A stretch of 5,105 nucleotides of DNA, taken from contig JAPPIL010000002.1 in the NCBI GenBank assembly GCA_028877195.1, positions 1,823 through 6,927 of the forward strand, in the 5' to 3' direction. Below are positions 1 through 5,105 of this stretch, piece after piece (positions within the stretch are counted from its first letter, which is position 1; each line of letters starts with the position of its first letter). The DNA comes from Pseudomonadota bacterium (lineage in GTDB: Bacteria > Bdellovibrionota_B > Oligoflexia > Oligoflexales > JAPPIL01). The notes under the pieces are model-generated. The model was given only the letters and a program-made list of their open reading frames with translations, had not been told where the DNA came from and made no database searches. The translations under genes and the position numbers were made by a program.

Positions 1-1
1 A

Positions 2-235
2 AATAGAAGAGCTTGTCCGTGGGATGAGTGCATCGGTGCACTACGGGAAATGGAGAGAGTAACAGCACCTGGCGGTCGTTTGCTGATTGAGTTTCGATTG
101 CAGCCAGTAGATATGCTGTTGTTGCTGGAAGAATCAGGGATCAGCTATTCGGATGTTGATGTTTATGAGCGCACCATTGATGCCTCAAAATATAAGGGTC
201 GCAAAATAACCCGTTTGCTTGATGTCAAGTTGTAG
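2..235 (+). CDS. C-terminal part of a probable class I SAM-dependent methyltransferase (5' truncated by window)
   Basis: The frame is open from the first in-frame codon of the window, so this is most likely the tail of a longer gene rather than a 61-aa protein starting at the ATG at 50. The visible 77 residues contain ALREMERVTAPGGRLLIEF. This fits the helix-PGG-strand segment of class I methyltransferases, where an 'E..RV..PGG.LLI' pattern marks the end of motif III and strand beta-5. A helix (VDMLLLLEESG) follows, then two likely strands, DVDVYE and TRLLDVKL, matching the terminal beta-6/beta-7 hairpin of the fold. The SAM-binding GxGxG motif and the catalytic residues lie upstream of the window, so the substrate cannot be inferred. 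There is no visible RBS before the ATG at 50 (upstream bases are ctacgggaa inside codons). The fold call is an inference from a short motif; another Rossmann-like protein is possible. Confidence 0.5.
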   Translation, partial: NRRACPWDECIGALREMERVTAPGGRLLIEFRLQPVDMLLLLEESGISYSDVDVYERTIDASKYKGRKITRLLDVKL

Positions 236-268
236 CTGGGCAGCGGGTAAGAAATAAGATCGCAACAA

Positions 269-288
269 AACTAAAGAAATAACTAAAG
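269..288 (+). repeat. Short direct repeat AACTAAAG x2 in the intergenic gap
   Basis: AACTAAAG occurs at 269-276 and again at 281-288, a 12-bp repeat period, inside the 104-bp gap between the first two genes. The gap is A-rich here. No convincing -35/-10 pair or terminator was found in the gap, so the repeat could be a binding site or simply low-complexity A-rich DNA. Confidence 0.3.
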
Positions 289-339
289 CTGTCGATTATC
301 CTAACTGACATGTGAACGAACCATAGTGGGTGTTAGCTA

Positions 340-1269
340 ATGATGCGAACGGCGCTAGGCATGGCTATATTGAGCATGGTGTTTGCCTGTTCTGACGACC
401 GCGACGATAAAGGCGGGAATACAGACACATCAAGTGCGAGCGACAATCATCAACGGAACAATGGTGTAAACGTAAACAACGGCGTGGTTAATATAGACGG
501 TATACCGATAACTTCGTCGGGTATCAGGTTCTACGGTAGCCCCGATTTCCATTTGACTATGGCGACGGTTCCCGTCGGGAGTGTGTTTTACGGGGTGTTG
601 CCGTTTGAATATATTGATATTGCATACAAAATTAGAGCGCTTAATAGTCAAGGCACATCGGTTAGCGGTGTTCTCGGTGGTTGGCCGCGGGAATATGTGG
701 CTGATAAAAACATGAACAGCAATATTTTCACCTTGTATCATTATGCGGACGCTCATCGCATTGAGCTACCTAGTGAGTTGTTTTTCTTGAAGAAAGCAAA
801 AGATGCTGGTGTTGGGAGTATTGAGTTCATGGCGGATGGGCTGGTCTCTATAGGCAAACTGACTACCAGCGTGGTGCAGGCAACGGCTAGCGCAGAGATT
901 CCATTGCATGGGAAGAAGTATGGCATTACTTTTCGTTCTGAATCGGTGGCAGGTGGCGCTACGGACTACATCGCAGTGATAGAGAACTTAACGACCAGTG
1001 AAGCGGATGCCATTGAGAGCGAGTTTGCAGAATTTATGAGTAGTAGCAACGCCCAGGCAATTCTTATCAACGCCGAGGGGCGGGTTTTAGACGGTGTAGA
1101 ATTCCGCGATTACTACTATGGTTTGAGTGGCGAGGTAGTTCAAGGCACTAATACGATACATCACCTACATGCAGTCTTTCGATCTAATGATTATCGCTGC
1201 GATGGGACAGAGACACTGTTGGTTAAATTCGGTGGTCAGGTCTTCCAAGGGGGATGTCATAACCATTGA
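340..1269 (+). CDS. Hypothetical secreted lipoprotein, 309 aa
   Basis: I do not recognise this family. The N-terminus (MMRTALGMAILSMVFAC) is a short basic then hydrophobic stretch ending at Cys17 with V-F-A-C before the cut, an acceptable though not ideal lipobox (Phe at -2). The mature protein would start CSDD; by the E. coli Lol rule, Ser at +2 does not retain it in the inner membrane, so outer-membrane anchoring is likely. Residues about 18-52 are a polar linker rich in Asp, Asn, Ser and Gly (including NNGVNVNNG). After this comes a mixed alpha/beta domain of about 250 residues. The only cysteines besides Cys17 are Cys287 and Cys306, bracketing the last strands, so a periplasmic disulfide is plausible. 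Two ATG codons in tandem (340 and 343) could both start it. The upstream gtgggtg at 326-332 is only a weak Shine-Dalgarno. Its 3' end overlaps a small membrane-helix frame. Confidence 0.8.
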   Translation: MMRTALGMAILSMVFACSDDRDDKGGNTDTSSASDNHQRNNGVNVNNGVVNIDGIPITSSGIRFYGSPDFHLTMATVPVGSVFYGVLPFEYIDIAYKIRALNSQGTSVSGVLGGWPREYVADKNMNSNIFTLYHYADAHRIELPSELFFLKKAKDAGVGSIEFMADGLVSIGKLTTSVVQATASAEIPLHGKKYGITFRSESVAGGATDYIAVIENLTTSEADAIESEFAEFMSSSNAQAILINAEGRVLDGVEFRDYYYGLSGEVVQGTNTIHHLHAVFRSNDYRCDGTETLLVKFGGQVFQGGCHNH

Positions 1270-1375
1270 CCCATTAGACTGGCTAGATTTAGCAGTTTTC
1301 GGTATCAGCCTTGCGGGATGGATAATAGTTACAATGGTGATTTGGTTGATAAGGAACGACAAGCCAGAGCAGTAG
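1169..1375 (+). CDS. Possible small single-span membrane protein, start uncertain
   Basis: This frame is shifted +1 relative to the lipoprotein gene and overlaps its last ~100 bp. The part beyond the overlap reads like real protein: an acidic lead DPLDWLDL, an uninterrupted hydrophobic helix (AVFGISLAGWIIVTMVIWLI), then RNDKPEQ and a stop. Charges predict an N-out, C-in single-span protein. From the first ATG (1169) it is 68 aa, but the overlap portion is unconvincing and no Shine-Dalgarno precedes ATG 1169, 1187 or 1202, or GTG 1232. An alternative is a 36-aa product starting at the rare codon ATT 1265, which overlaps the lipoprotein stop (ATTGA) and sits 11 nt after a G-rich AAGGGGG (1247-1253). 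A third possibility is a frameshifted extension of the lipoprotein at the G5 run. A terminator follows 22 bp later, consistent with the gene ending here. It could also be spurious. Confidence 0.35.
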   Translation: MQSFDLMIIAAMGQRHCWLNSVVRSSKGDVITIDPLDWLDLAVFGISLAGWIIVTMVIWLIRNDKPEQ

Positions 1376-1385
1376 AACGATGAAT

Positions 1386-1401
1386 TGCCACCTTCTTGGC
1401 A
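1386..1401 (+). other. Small hairpin competing with the terminator stem
   Basis: TGCCA (1386-1390) and TGGCA (1397-1401) are perfect inverted copies with a 6-nt loop. The right arm shares GGCA (1398-1401) with the left arm of the terminator just downstream, so the two hairpins cannot form together. With only 5 bp it is weaker than the terminator stem, and any attenuation role is speculative. Confidence 0.3.
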
Positions 1402-1438
1402 CATAGGCGCCAGGCTGGATAATGTGTCCTCTTTTTTT
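1398..1438 (+). terminator. Rho-independent terminator ending the lipoprotein block
   Basis: GGCACAT (1398-1404) pairs with ATGTGTCC (1422-1429), giving 7 bp with one bulged T at 1427. The enclosed segment can itself fold through CCA (1410-1412) and TGG (1416-1418). A run of seven T (1432-1438) follows the stem after T-C. Its position 23 bp after the end of the last upstream frame and about 110 bp before the next start suggests it ends the lipoprotein transcript and separates it from the TPR operon. Confidence 0.75.
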
Positions 1439-1488
1439 ACAACAAAGTCGGGAAAGCCTCCTCGCATAAAAAACTGGAACATATATTG

Positions 1489-1542
1489 CATACCTCTATA
1501 GCAGTGGGAGTATTTCCCGCATCAGAGAACTACAGAGGTATG
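1489..1542 (+). promoter_or_regulatory. Long inverted repeat in the leader, burying the next gene's ribosome binding site
   Basis: The left arm CATACCTCTATAG (1489-1501) and right arm CTACAGAGGTATG (1530-1542) pair at 12 of 13 positions (mismatch A1498/C1533). Between them GTGGGA (1504-1509) pairs with TCCCGC (1515-1520) around a 5-nt loop, using one G-T pair. The right arm carries the Shine-Dalgarno AGAGG (1534-1538), pairing exactly with CCTCT of the left arm, and it ends 4 nt before the GTG start. In RNA this would hide the ribosome site, as in translational riboswitches, thermosensors or protein-controlled leaders. In DNA it could instead be an operator. I do not recognise a known riboswitch consensus. 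Any promoter must lie between 1439 and about 1489 if the whole stem is transcribed. TATATT at 1482-1487 is a possible -10 without a good -35, and a start from it would lie inside the left arm. Confidence 0.6.
1534..1538 (+). promoter_or_regulatory. Shine-Dalgarno for the GTG start at 1547
   Basis: AGAGG ends 8 nt before GTG 1547, which is ideal spacing. It is only 1 nt from the out-of-frame ATG at 1540, which is therefore unlikely to be used. The next codon upstream but one in the 1547 frame is TGA (1541-1543), so GTG 1547 is the most upstream start possible. The site is fully paired in the inverted-repeat stem described above. Confidence 0.7.
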
Positions 1543-1546
1543 AAAA

Positions 1547-4486
1547 GTGAAGTATGTTTATCTTATCCTGCTAGCCTGCCCCCTGCTACTACTGGGCAGT
1601 AGCAACATCAAGCCTATCATGCCGTTAGTGCAGCCGAAATCAGACGGGTTGCCATTGATGCCACAGGCACTGCTTGGCAGCACGAGCAACTTAAACGCAA
1701 AAGAGGCGCGCAAAACGGAACGATGGCTTCCGAAACAGTATAAGAAGATTTTTAAAGACTTTAACCTCCCATTATCATTAGAGGTTATTGCGAAACAGCT
1801 GGAGCTTCAACGCTATTATCTTCAGCAACTGCGGCAAGCGATGTCAGACAGCGAGAAAGAACAGACAATTGTCAAAAAATTGCGCACAAGTCAAAATCGT
1901 TTACAGCAATTTGCTAATCACATATTGCCCCGCTTGGGCGATAAGCGTGATGTGGCCAAGATAACTTTCCATAAACACATCGCTCGTTATCTACTGGCAA
2001 CAACCCGTGCGCAACAGAATAAGATAGCGCAAGATATTCGCCGTGATAGCTACCGTTTGCTACCTCCTAATCTTAAACGCACTGCGACACTGCTGTTAGC
2101 TGTGCATGCAGCGGAGAAAACAAAAGCATTGCGCCGTTTCCAGTTAGATGGTTCACCGCATGTCGCGATTGTGTCTTATTTGCACGCAGCAAGATTAACG
2201 ATGAAGAGTAAGAAAAAATTCAGCACCTTTATTCATCGTGCTTCTAGGCTAGCAGTAAATCTTTACCCACGTGAAAAAAGTGCATTGCTTGCTTACAGCG
2301 TGTCTTTGTGGCGACAGCAGGCTGCCAGTCAGCAGAATTGGAATACCCCACCGTTTGAGCTGAAAGTTTTTCGCACTCTTCCTGATGTCTTGCCATTGAT
2401 CGAGCGTTCAGCCTTAAGCGACTGGTCGCATGGTCATAAGAAGCGGGCAGTGCACATGTATCGCAAGCTTGCTCGTGATAAAAATTCGACTCGTTACCGC
2501 AAACAACTGTATCTACGCTACCTACGTCTTGCGAAAACATACTATACGGAAGCGAGCAACAGCAGGTTTTATGACAATGCCCTACACCAACTCTATGTTG
2601 ATTATCGTGCCGACCGTGCCAAGCAACAAACACAGCCACTCGGTGGTATTACGATGGCACAGTTGCAGAAACAGCATTTTGCTTTCATGGTCAAAGAGTT
2701 GCTGAAAGCGAAAAGCACGACATACACTAAAGAGTTGAAGACGCAAACGATTGCGATGGCAAAGAAGCTAGCGATTACTTTCCCGAACCTCAAAGAACGC
2801 CTGTATACCGAGATTGCGCTCGTTTACGCTAGCATGCGTCTATACACCAAGAGTGCAGCTGTGTATCTAATGTTGAGCAATAACTACAAGCAACGCCAAG
2901 AGTCCTACTTGCGTCAAGCGATTAGCATGCAAAGTCTTTATGTTTCATACCCTGCTGAACCCGTATTCGCAAAACGGTGGACGATCCCAGCGCAATACAT
3001 CACCGACTATGCAAAGCTTACGCAAATGTATGCTAGTTTAGATAAGCTACAGAGCAAGGTTGATTGGCAAGTGAAGAGTCATTACGGTCTGCTTTTGGTC
3101 GCCGCTAGCCAAGAGGAGCGAGCCGTTGACCTTTGGACGATGGCTTTAGCACAAAACTCAACCCATAAATATGCTAAGAGTGCAGCTCTGTATGCCTTGC
3201 CTTGGCTAGAACAGCATAAGAAGTGGTCAAAATTAGAGCGACTAGCGATCCTTTTAACCAAGCGTAAGGTTCAGCTTTCCTTGCCAAAACCGTTGCATGT
3301 ATATCTTGAGACTGCGCTGATGCAGCAAGGTATCAATGCTGAACACGCGGGCAACAATGCTTTAGCAATCGTTAAGTTCAATGCTTATGTTAAGCTAAAC
3401 AAAGCACCACAGAAGGAGTTTGCGACCTATCGTTTGACTCGTCTTTACAAGAAGGAAAAATTGCACACGAAGTTTTATGACACGCTCTTTCTGTATGTTC
3501 GCACCTATCCACAAGGCAAGCATTACCGCCGTTCTCTACTTGAAGCTGCCCAGTATGCGACGATGACTGCTGAAGTTGAACATGCTATTTTCTTTTATCG
3601 CACCTTTTTGCAACGGTATCCAAACTCACAGCAAGAGCCATCTATACGCCAAAAGCTTTTCTCTATGTTTAAGGCGAAAGGTGATGTTGATAGTATGCTG
3701 ACAGAACTTAAGCTTTTATTCCGAGCGAGTGCGCACGATAAGAACAAGCTCCATCTTGCGCAAGAGATTATCGCTATTGAGTTTGAGCATGGTGTGCCAA
3801 GCAATGCTTTGGTGATGATTAACTGGGTGTTAGCAGCAAATGATGTTAGCGATGATGTGGCACGCGGCAAGGCTTACCACCAAAAGGTTGCGTTGCTTAT
3901 CGGTTCGCGTTCTTTTGCTCATCTTGACTCTGATACGCATGCTTCTTTGCGAGGGCTTAAGCAAGAGATACGCTCAGCGCAAGCAAGGGCACGCAAAGCA
4001 GCGCCATATAATTTAGCGTTGGCATTGGTAGCACTTGTTGAAGCGTCTGCTTCGCCTCGCGCAGCAGTAACTGTTGATGCGGTCAAAAGAAGCACTGATG
4101 TTACGGCTTTACTACGTGGTTTAGTTAATAAATACAATGTAGGTCGCAACAACTATCTACAGGTTTGTAAGTTGGATAATCGCTCTCTATGTGTGCAATC
4201 CTTGTATCGTCTCGCTCGTTTTGCCGAGCACCACCTCGCTGAAGTAGAGAAGGTTGTGATAGCTAATTCTTTGGAGGAAAAAATTACCGCGCCATTCAAT
4301 GCTGAAAGGGCAAGCGCTCTTAAGAATATTAAGGACACCATCGTACAGGCGCATAACAAGTCGCTAGCGATAGTCAAGCAAGGGCTTGCGACTCCGTTGG
4401 TAGCTGACCAAGTTACTTGGATGGAAAAGAATGACCTTGATTTCCAAGACCGTGGTGCATCTGCTTATTTCCAACTTTCCATTTGA
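1547..4486 (+). CDS. Large exported TPR-like repeat protein, 979 aa, GTG start
   Basis: The N-terminus MKYVYLILLACPLLLLGSSN is a typical export signal, with cleavage probably near residues 17-20. LLAC at 8-11 resembles a lipobox but lies too early and is followed by Pro and more hydrophobic residues. The rest is almost entirely helical and rich in Lys, Arg, Gln, Leu and Ala, giving a strongly basic protein. Degenerate TPR-like helix pairs are visible at about 418-446, 514-540, 584-621, 624-657 and 660-693; the clearest has YRTFLQRYPNS at 684-694. The N-terminal half is more divergent and may be coiled or solenoid. After the signal the only cysteines are Cys874 and Cys882, a likely disulfide. 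No enzymatic motif is seen. A scaffold role in an envelope complex is inferred. It probably forms an operon with the TPR lipoprotein 28 nt downstream. Size and gene order resemble AgmU/GltD with AglT/GltE of the Myxococcus Glt system, but this is unproven. Expression is probably controlled by the leader stem. Confidence 0.9.
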   Translation: MKYVYLILLACPLLLLGSSNIKPIMPLVQPKSDGLPLMPQALLGSTSNLNAKEARKTERWLPKQYKKIFKDFNLPLSLEVIAKQLELQRYYLQQLRQAMSDSEKEQTIVKKLRTSQNRLQQFANHILPRLGDKRDVAKITFHKHIARYLLATTRAQQNKIAQDIRRDSYRLLPPNLKRTATLLLAVHAAEKTKALRRFQLDGSPHVAIVSYLHAARLTMKSKKKFSTFIHRASRLAVNLYPREKSALLAYSVSLWRQQAASQQNWNTPPFELKVFRTLPDVLPLIERSALSDWSHGHKKRAVHMYRKLARDKNSTRYRKQLYLRYLRLAKTYYTEASNSRFYDNALHQLYVDYRADRAKQQTQPLGGITMAQLQKQHFAFMVKELLKAKSTTYTKELKTQTIAMAKKLAITFPNLKERLYTEIALVYASMRLYTKSAAVYLMLSNNYKQRQESYLRQAISMQSLYVSYPAEPVFAKRWTIPAQYITDYAKLTQMYASLDKLQSKVDWQVKSHYGLLLVAASQEERAVDLWTMALAQNSTHKYAKSAALYALPWLEQHKKWSKLERLAILLTKRKVQLSLPKPLHVYLETALMQQGINAEHAGNNALAIVKFNAYVKLNKAPQKEFATYRLTRLYKKEKLHTKFYDTLFLYVRTYPQGKHYRRSLLEAAQYATMTAEVEHAIFFYRTFLQRYPNSQQEPSIRQKLFSMFKAKGDVDSMLTELKLLFRASAHDKNKLHLAQEIIAIEFEHGVPSNALVMINWVLAANDVSDDVARGKAYHQKVALLIGSRSFAHLDSDTHASLRGLKQEIRSAQARARKAAPYNLALALVALVEASASPRAAVTVDAVKRSTDVTALLRGLVNKYNVGRNNYLQVCKLDNRSLCVQSLYRLARFAEHHLAEVEKVVIANSLEEKITAPFNAERASALKNIKDTIVQAHNKSLAIVKQGLATPLVADQVTWMEKNDLDFQDRGASAYFQLSI
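1584..1604 (+). other. Hairpin inside the early coding region
   Basis: TGCTACT (1584-1590) and AGTAGCA (1598-1604) are perfect inverted copies separated by 7 nt. They fall within signal-peptide codons of the large gene, 37 nt after its start, and could add to the structured initiation region. Chance occurrence is also possible. Confidence 0.35.
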
Positions 4487-4499
4487 TAATCTTTTGATG

Positions 4500-4505
4500 A
4501 AAGGA
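4500..4505 (+). promoter_or_regulatory. Shine-Dalgarno of the TPR lipoprotein gene
   Basis: AAAGGA ends 9 nt before ATG 4515 and begins 13 nt after the stop of the large gene. No terminator or promoter is visible in the 28-nt gap, supporting co-transcription. The site supports this start over any other ATG nearby. Confidence 0.7.
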
Positions 4506-4514
4506 TTTAGAAAG

Positions 4515-5105
4515 ATGAAACTGTTAGTTATATCATTGTTACTTTGCACTGGCGGGTGTGCGACTCTGTTCAAGTCGCACCAACGCCCTGCAAAGGTTGC
4601 TGGCATCAGCTCGGTTAGGGGGACATGGCTACAATTTGGTTACCATGCTCGCAAGGCTGGTATTACGATGAGTCGTTGGGAGGAAGCCAGCCCCAAAATC
4701 AAAGCAAAACTAAAAAATAAGCCTGGCGATGAGCATCTAACGACTTTATTAGCTGGTGCTCTTTATGTTGAACGCAAGTATCAGCAAGCCTTGTATCAGG
4801 CTTCGTTGGTGCTTAAGTTGAACCCGAACAATCGCAGCGCTCGCAACATTCGTGGTCTTTGCTTGCTAGCTCAAGGCAAGACAGAGCAGGCCAATGCAGA
4901 ACTACTGCGGGCTTTCAAAGCGTCTAATCATGAGATAGCTAGTGGACTCAATCTTGGCTTTACTTATCTACAACAGCGCAATGTTGAAGCCGCTAAAGAC
5001 GTTTTTTTACAAGTGCGGGCACGTTGTGCCACTTGTTCTGATGCCGCACTTGGTTTAGGTATTGCCTACTATTTACAGAAAAATTATCCTGCCGCGATCA
5101 AGGCT
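4515..5105 (+). CDS. TPR-repeat lipoprotein, 3' end beyond the window
   Basis: The frame is open for all 197 codons to the window end. MKLLVISLLLCTGGC is a lipoprotein signal with Cys15 as the likely lipidated residue (T-G-G before it, an unusual but usable lipobox); Ala at +2 suggests outer-membrane sorting. After a linker of about 60 residues come TPR units at about 78-109 (LLAGALYVERKYQQALYQAS, then VLKLNPN), 111-139, 144-170 and from 177. The spacing of Gly/Ala, Tyr and Pro follows the 34-residue TPR consensus. Between units 3 and 4 is Cys171-Ala-Thr-Cys174, a CxxC pair. TPR lipoproteins such as PilF/Tgl and AglT/GltE act as pilotins or scaffolds in envelope machines. Position directly after a giant exported TPR protein fits the second type better, by inference. 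It would be co-transcribed with that gene. Confidence 0.88.
   Translation, partial: MKLLVISLLLCTGGCATLFKSHQRPAKVAGISSVRGTWLQFGYHARKAGITMSRWEEASPKIKAKLKNKPGDEHLTTLLAGALYVERKYQQALYQASLVLKLNPNNRSARNIRGLCLLAQGKTEQANAELLRAFKASNHEIASGLNLGFTYLQQRNVEAAKDVFLQVRARCATCSDAALGLGIAYYLQKNYPAAIKA

Noticed and set aside
236..339. Promoter or terminator in the gap before the lipoprotein gene
   Set aside because: TATCCT at 297-302 and CTGACA at 305-310 look like single elements, but neither has a partner at proper spacing. No stem followed by a T run is present.
430..756. 108-aa open frame on the - strand inside the lipoprotein gene
   Set aside because: It lies wholly within a well-supported + strand gene, has no export signal or recognisable motif, and no promoter or ribosome site.
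1165..1491. 108-aa open frame on the - strand spanning the intergenic region
   Set aside because: It covers the terminator and part of the leader, has no ribosome site, and reads antisense through the lipoprotein end. Its sequence shows no domain pattern.
1489..1542. Inverted repeat as transposon ends or a MITE
   Set aside because: The enclosed segment is only 28 bp, no target-site duplication is seen, and the arm coincides exactly with the ribosome binding site, which fits regulation better.
1554..1583. Large TPR protein as a lipoprotein using LLAC (residues 8-11)
   Set aside because: The hydrophobic segment before Cys11 is too short, Pro follows at +2, and the hydrophobic run continues past it, fitting an ordinary signal peptide better.
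1540..1602. ATG 1540 opening a 20-codon frame
   Set aside because: The Shine-Dalgarno ends 1 nt before it, which is too close, and the product lacks any feature. GTG 1547 has ideal spacing and yields a clear signal peptide.
2244..2793. Several antisense and alternate-frame open frames inside the large TPR gene
   Set aside because: They are rich in Cys, Ser and His runs typical of out-of-frame reading, and the 979-codon frame explains the region fully.

Overview
The window looks like bacterial chromosome from a Gram-negative organism, with mid-range GC by eye. Three consecutive long genes encode proteins with export signals. Two of them look like lipoproteins, and the third looks like a periplasmic helical-repeat protein. 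A proteobacterium, perhaps a gammaproteobacterium, is a reasonable guess, but no taxonomic marker is present. All supported genes are on the + strand.

Layout: (1) 2-235 is the 3' end of a gene whose product resembles the C-terminal end of a class I SAM-dependent methyltransferase. (2) 340-1269 encodes an unrecognised 309-aa predicted lipoprotein with an Asn/Ser/Asp-rich linker and two Cys near its C-terminus. (3) Overlapping its 3' end is a small open frame ending at 1375 that encodes one convincing transmembrane helix; its start is uncertain. (4) A good intrinsic terminator at 1398-1438 closes this first block. (5) A structured leader follows. Its main feature is a 13-bp near-perfect inverted repeat (1489-1501 / 1530-1542) whose right arm contains the Shine-Dalgarno of the next gene. 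(6) 1547-4486, starting with GTG, encodes a 979-aa exported, very basic, alpha-helical protein with TPR-like repeats. (7) After 28 nt, 4515-5105 (running off the window) encodes a TPR lipoprotein.

The last two genes look like an operon for envelope scaffold proteins: a large periplasmic repeat protein followed by a TPR lipoprotein. This arrangement recalls the AgmU/GltD and AglT/GltE pair of the Myxococcus gliding/Glt envelope machine, homologues of which are known outside myxobacteria. That link is an inference from architecture only. The most interesting signal is the leader of the large gene. Upstream transcription is stopped by a terminator, and the next gene's ribosome binding site is then buried in a long stem. 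This suggests regulated translation, or a protein-binding DNA site, controlling the TPR operon.
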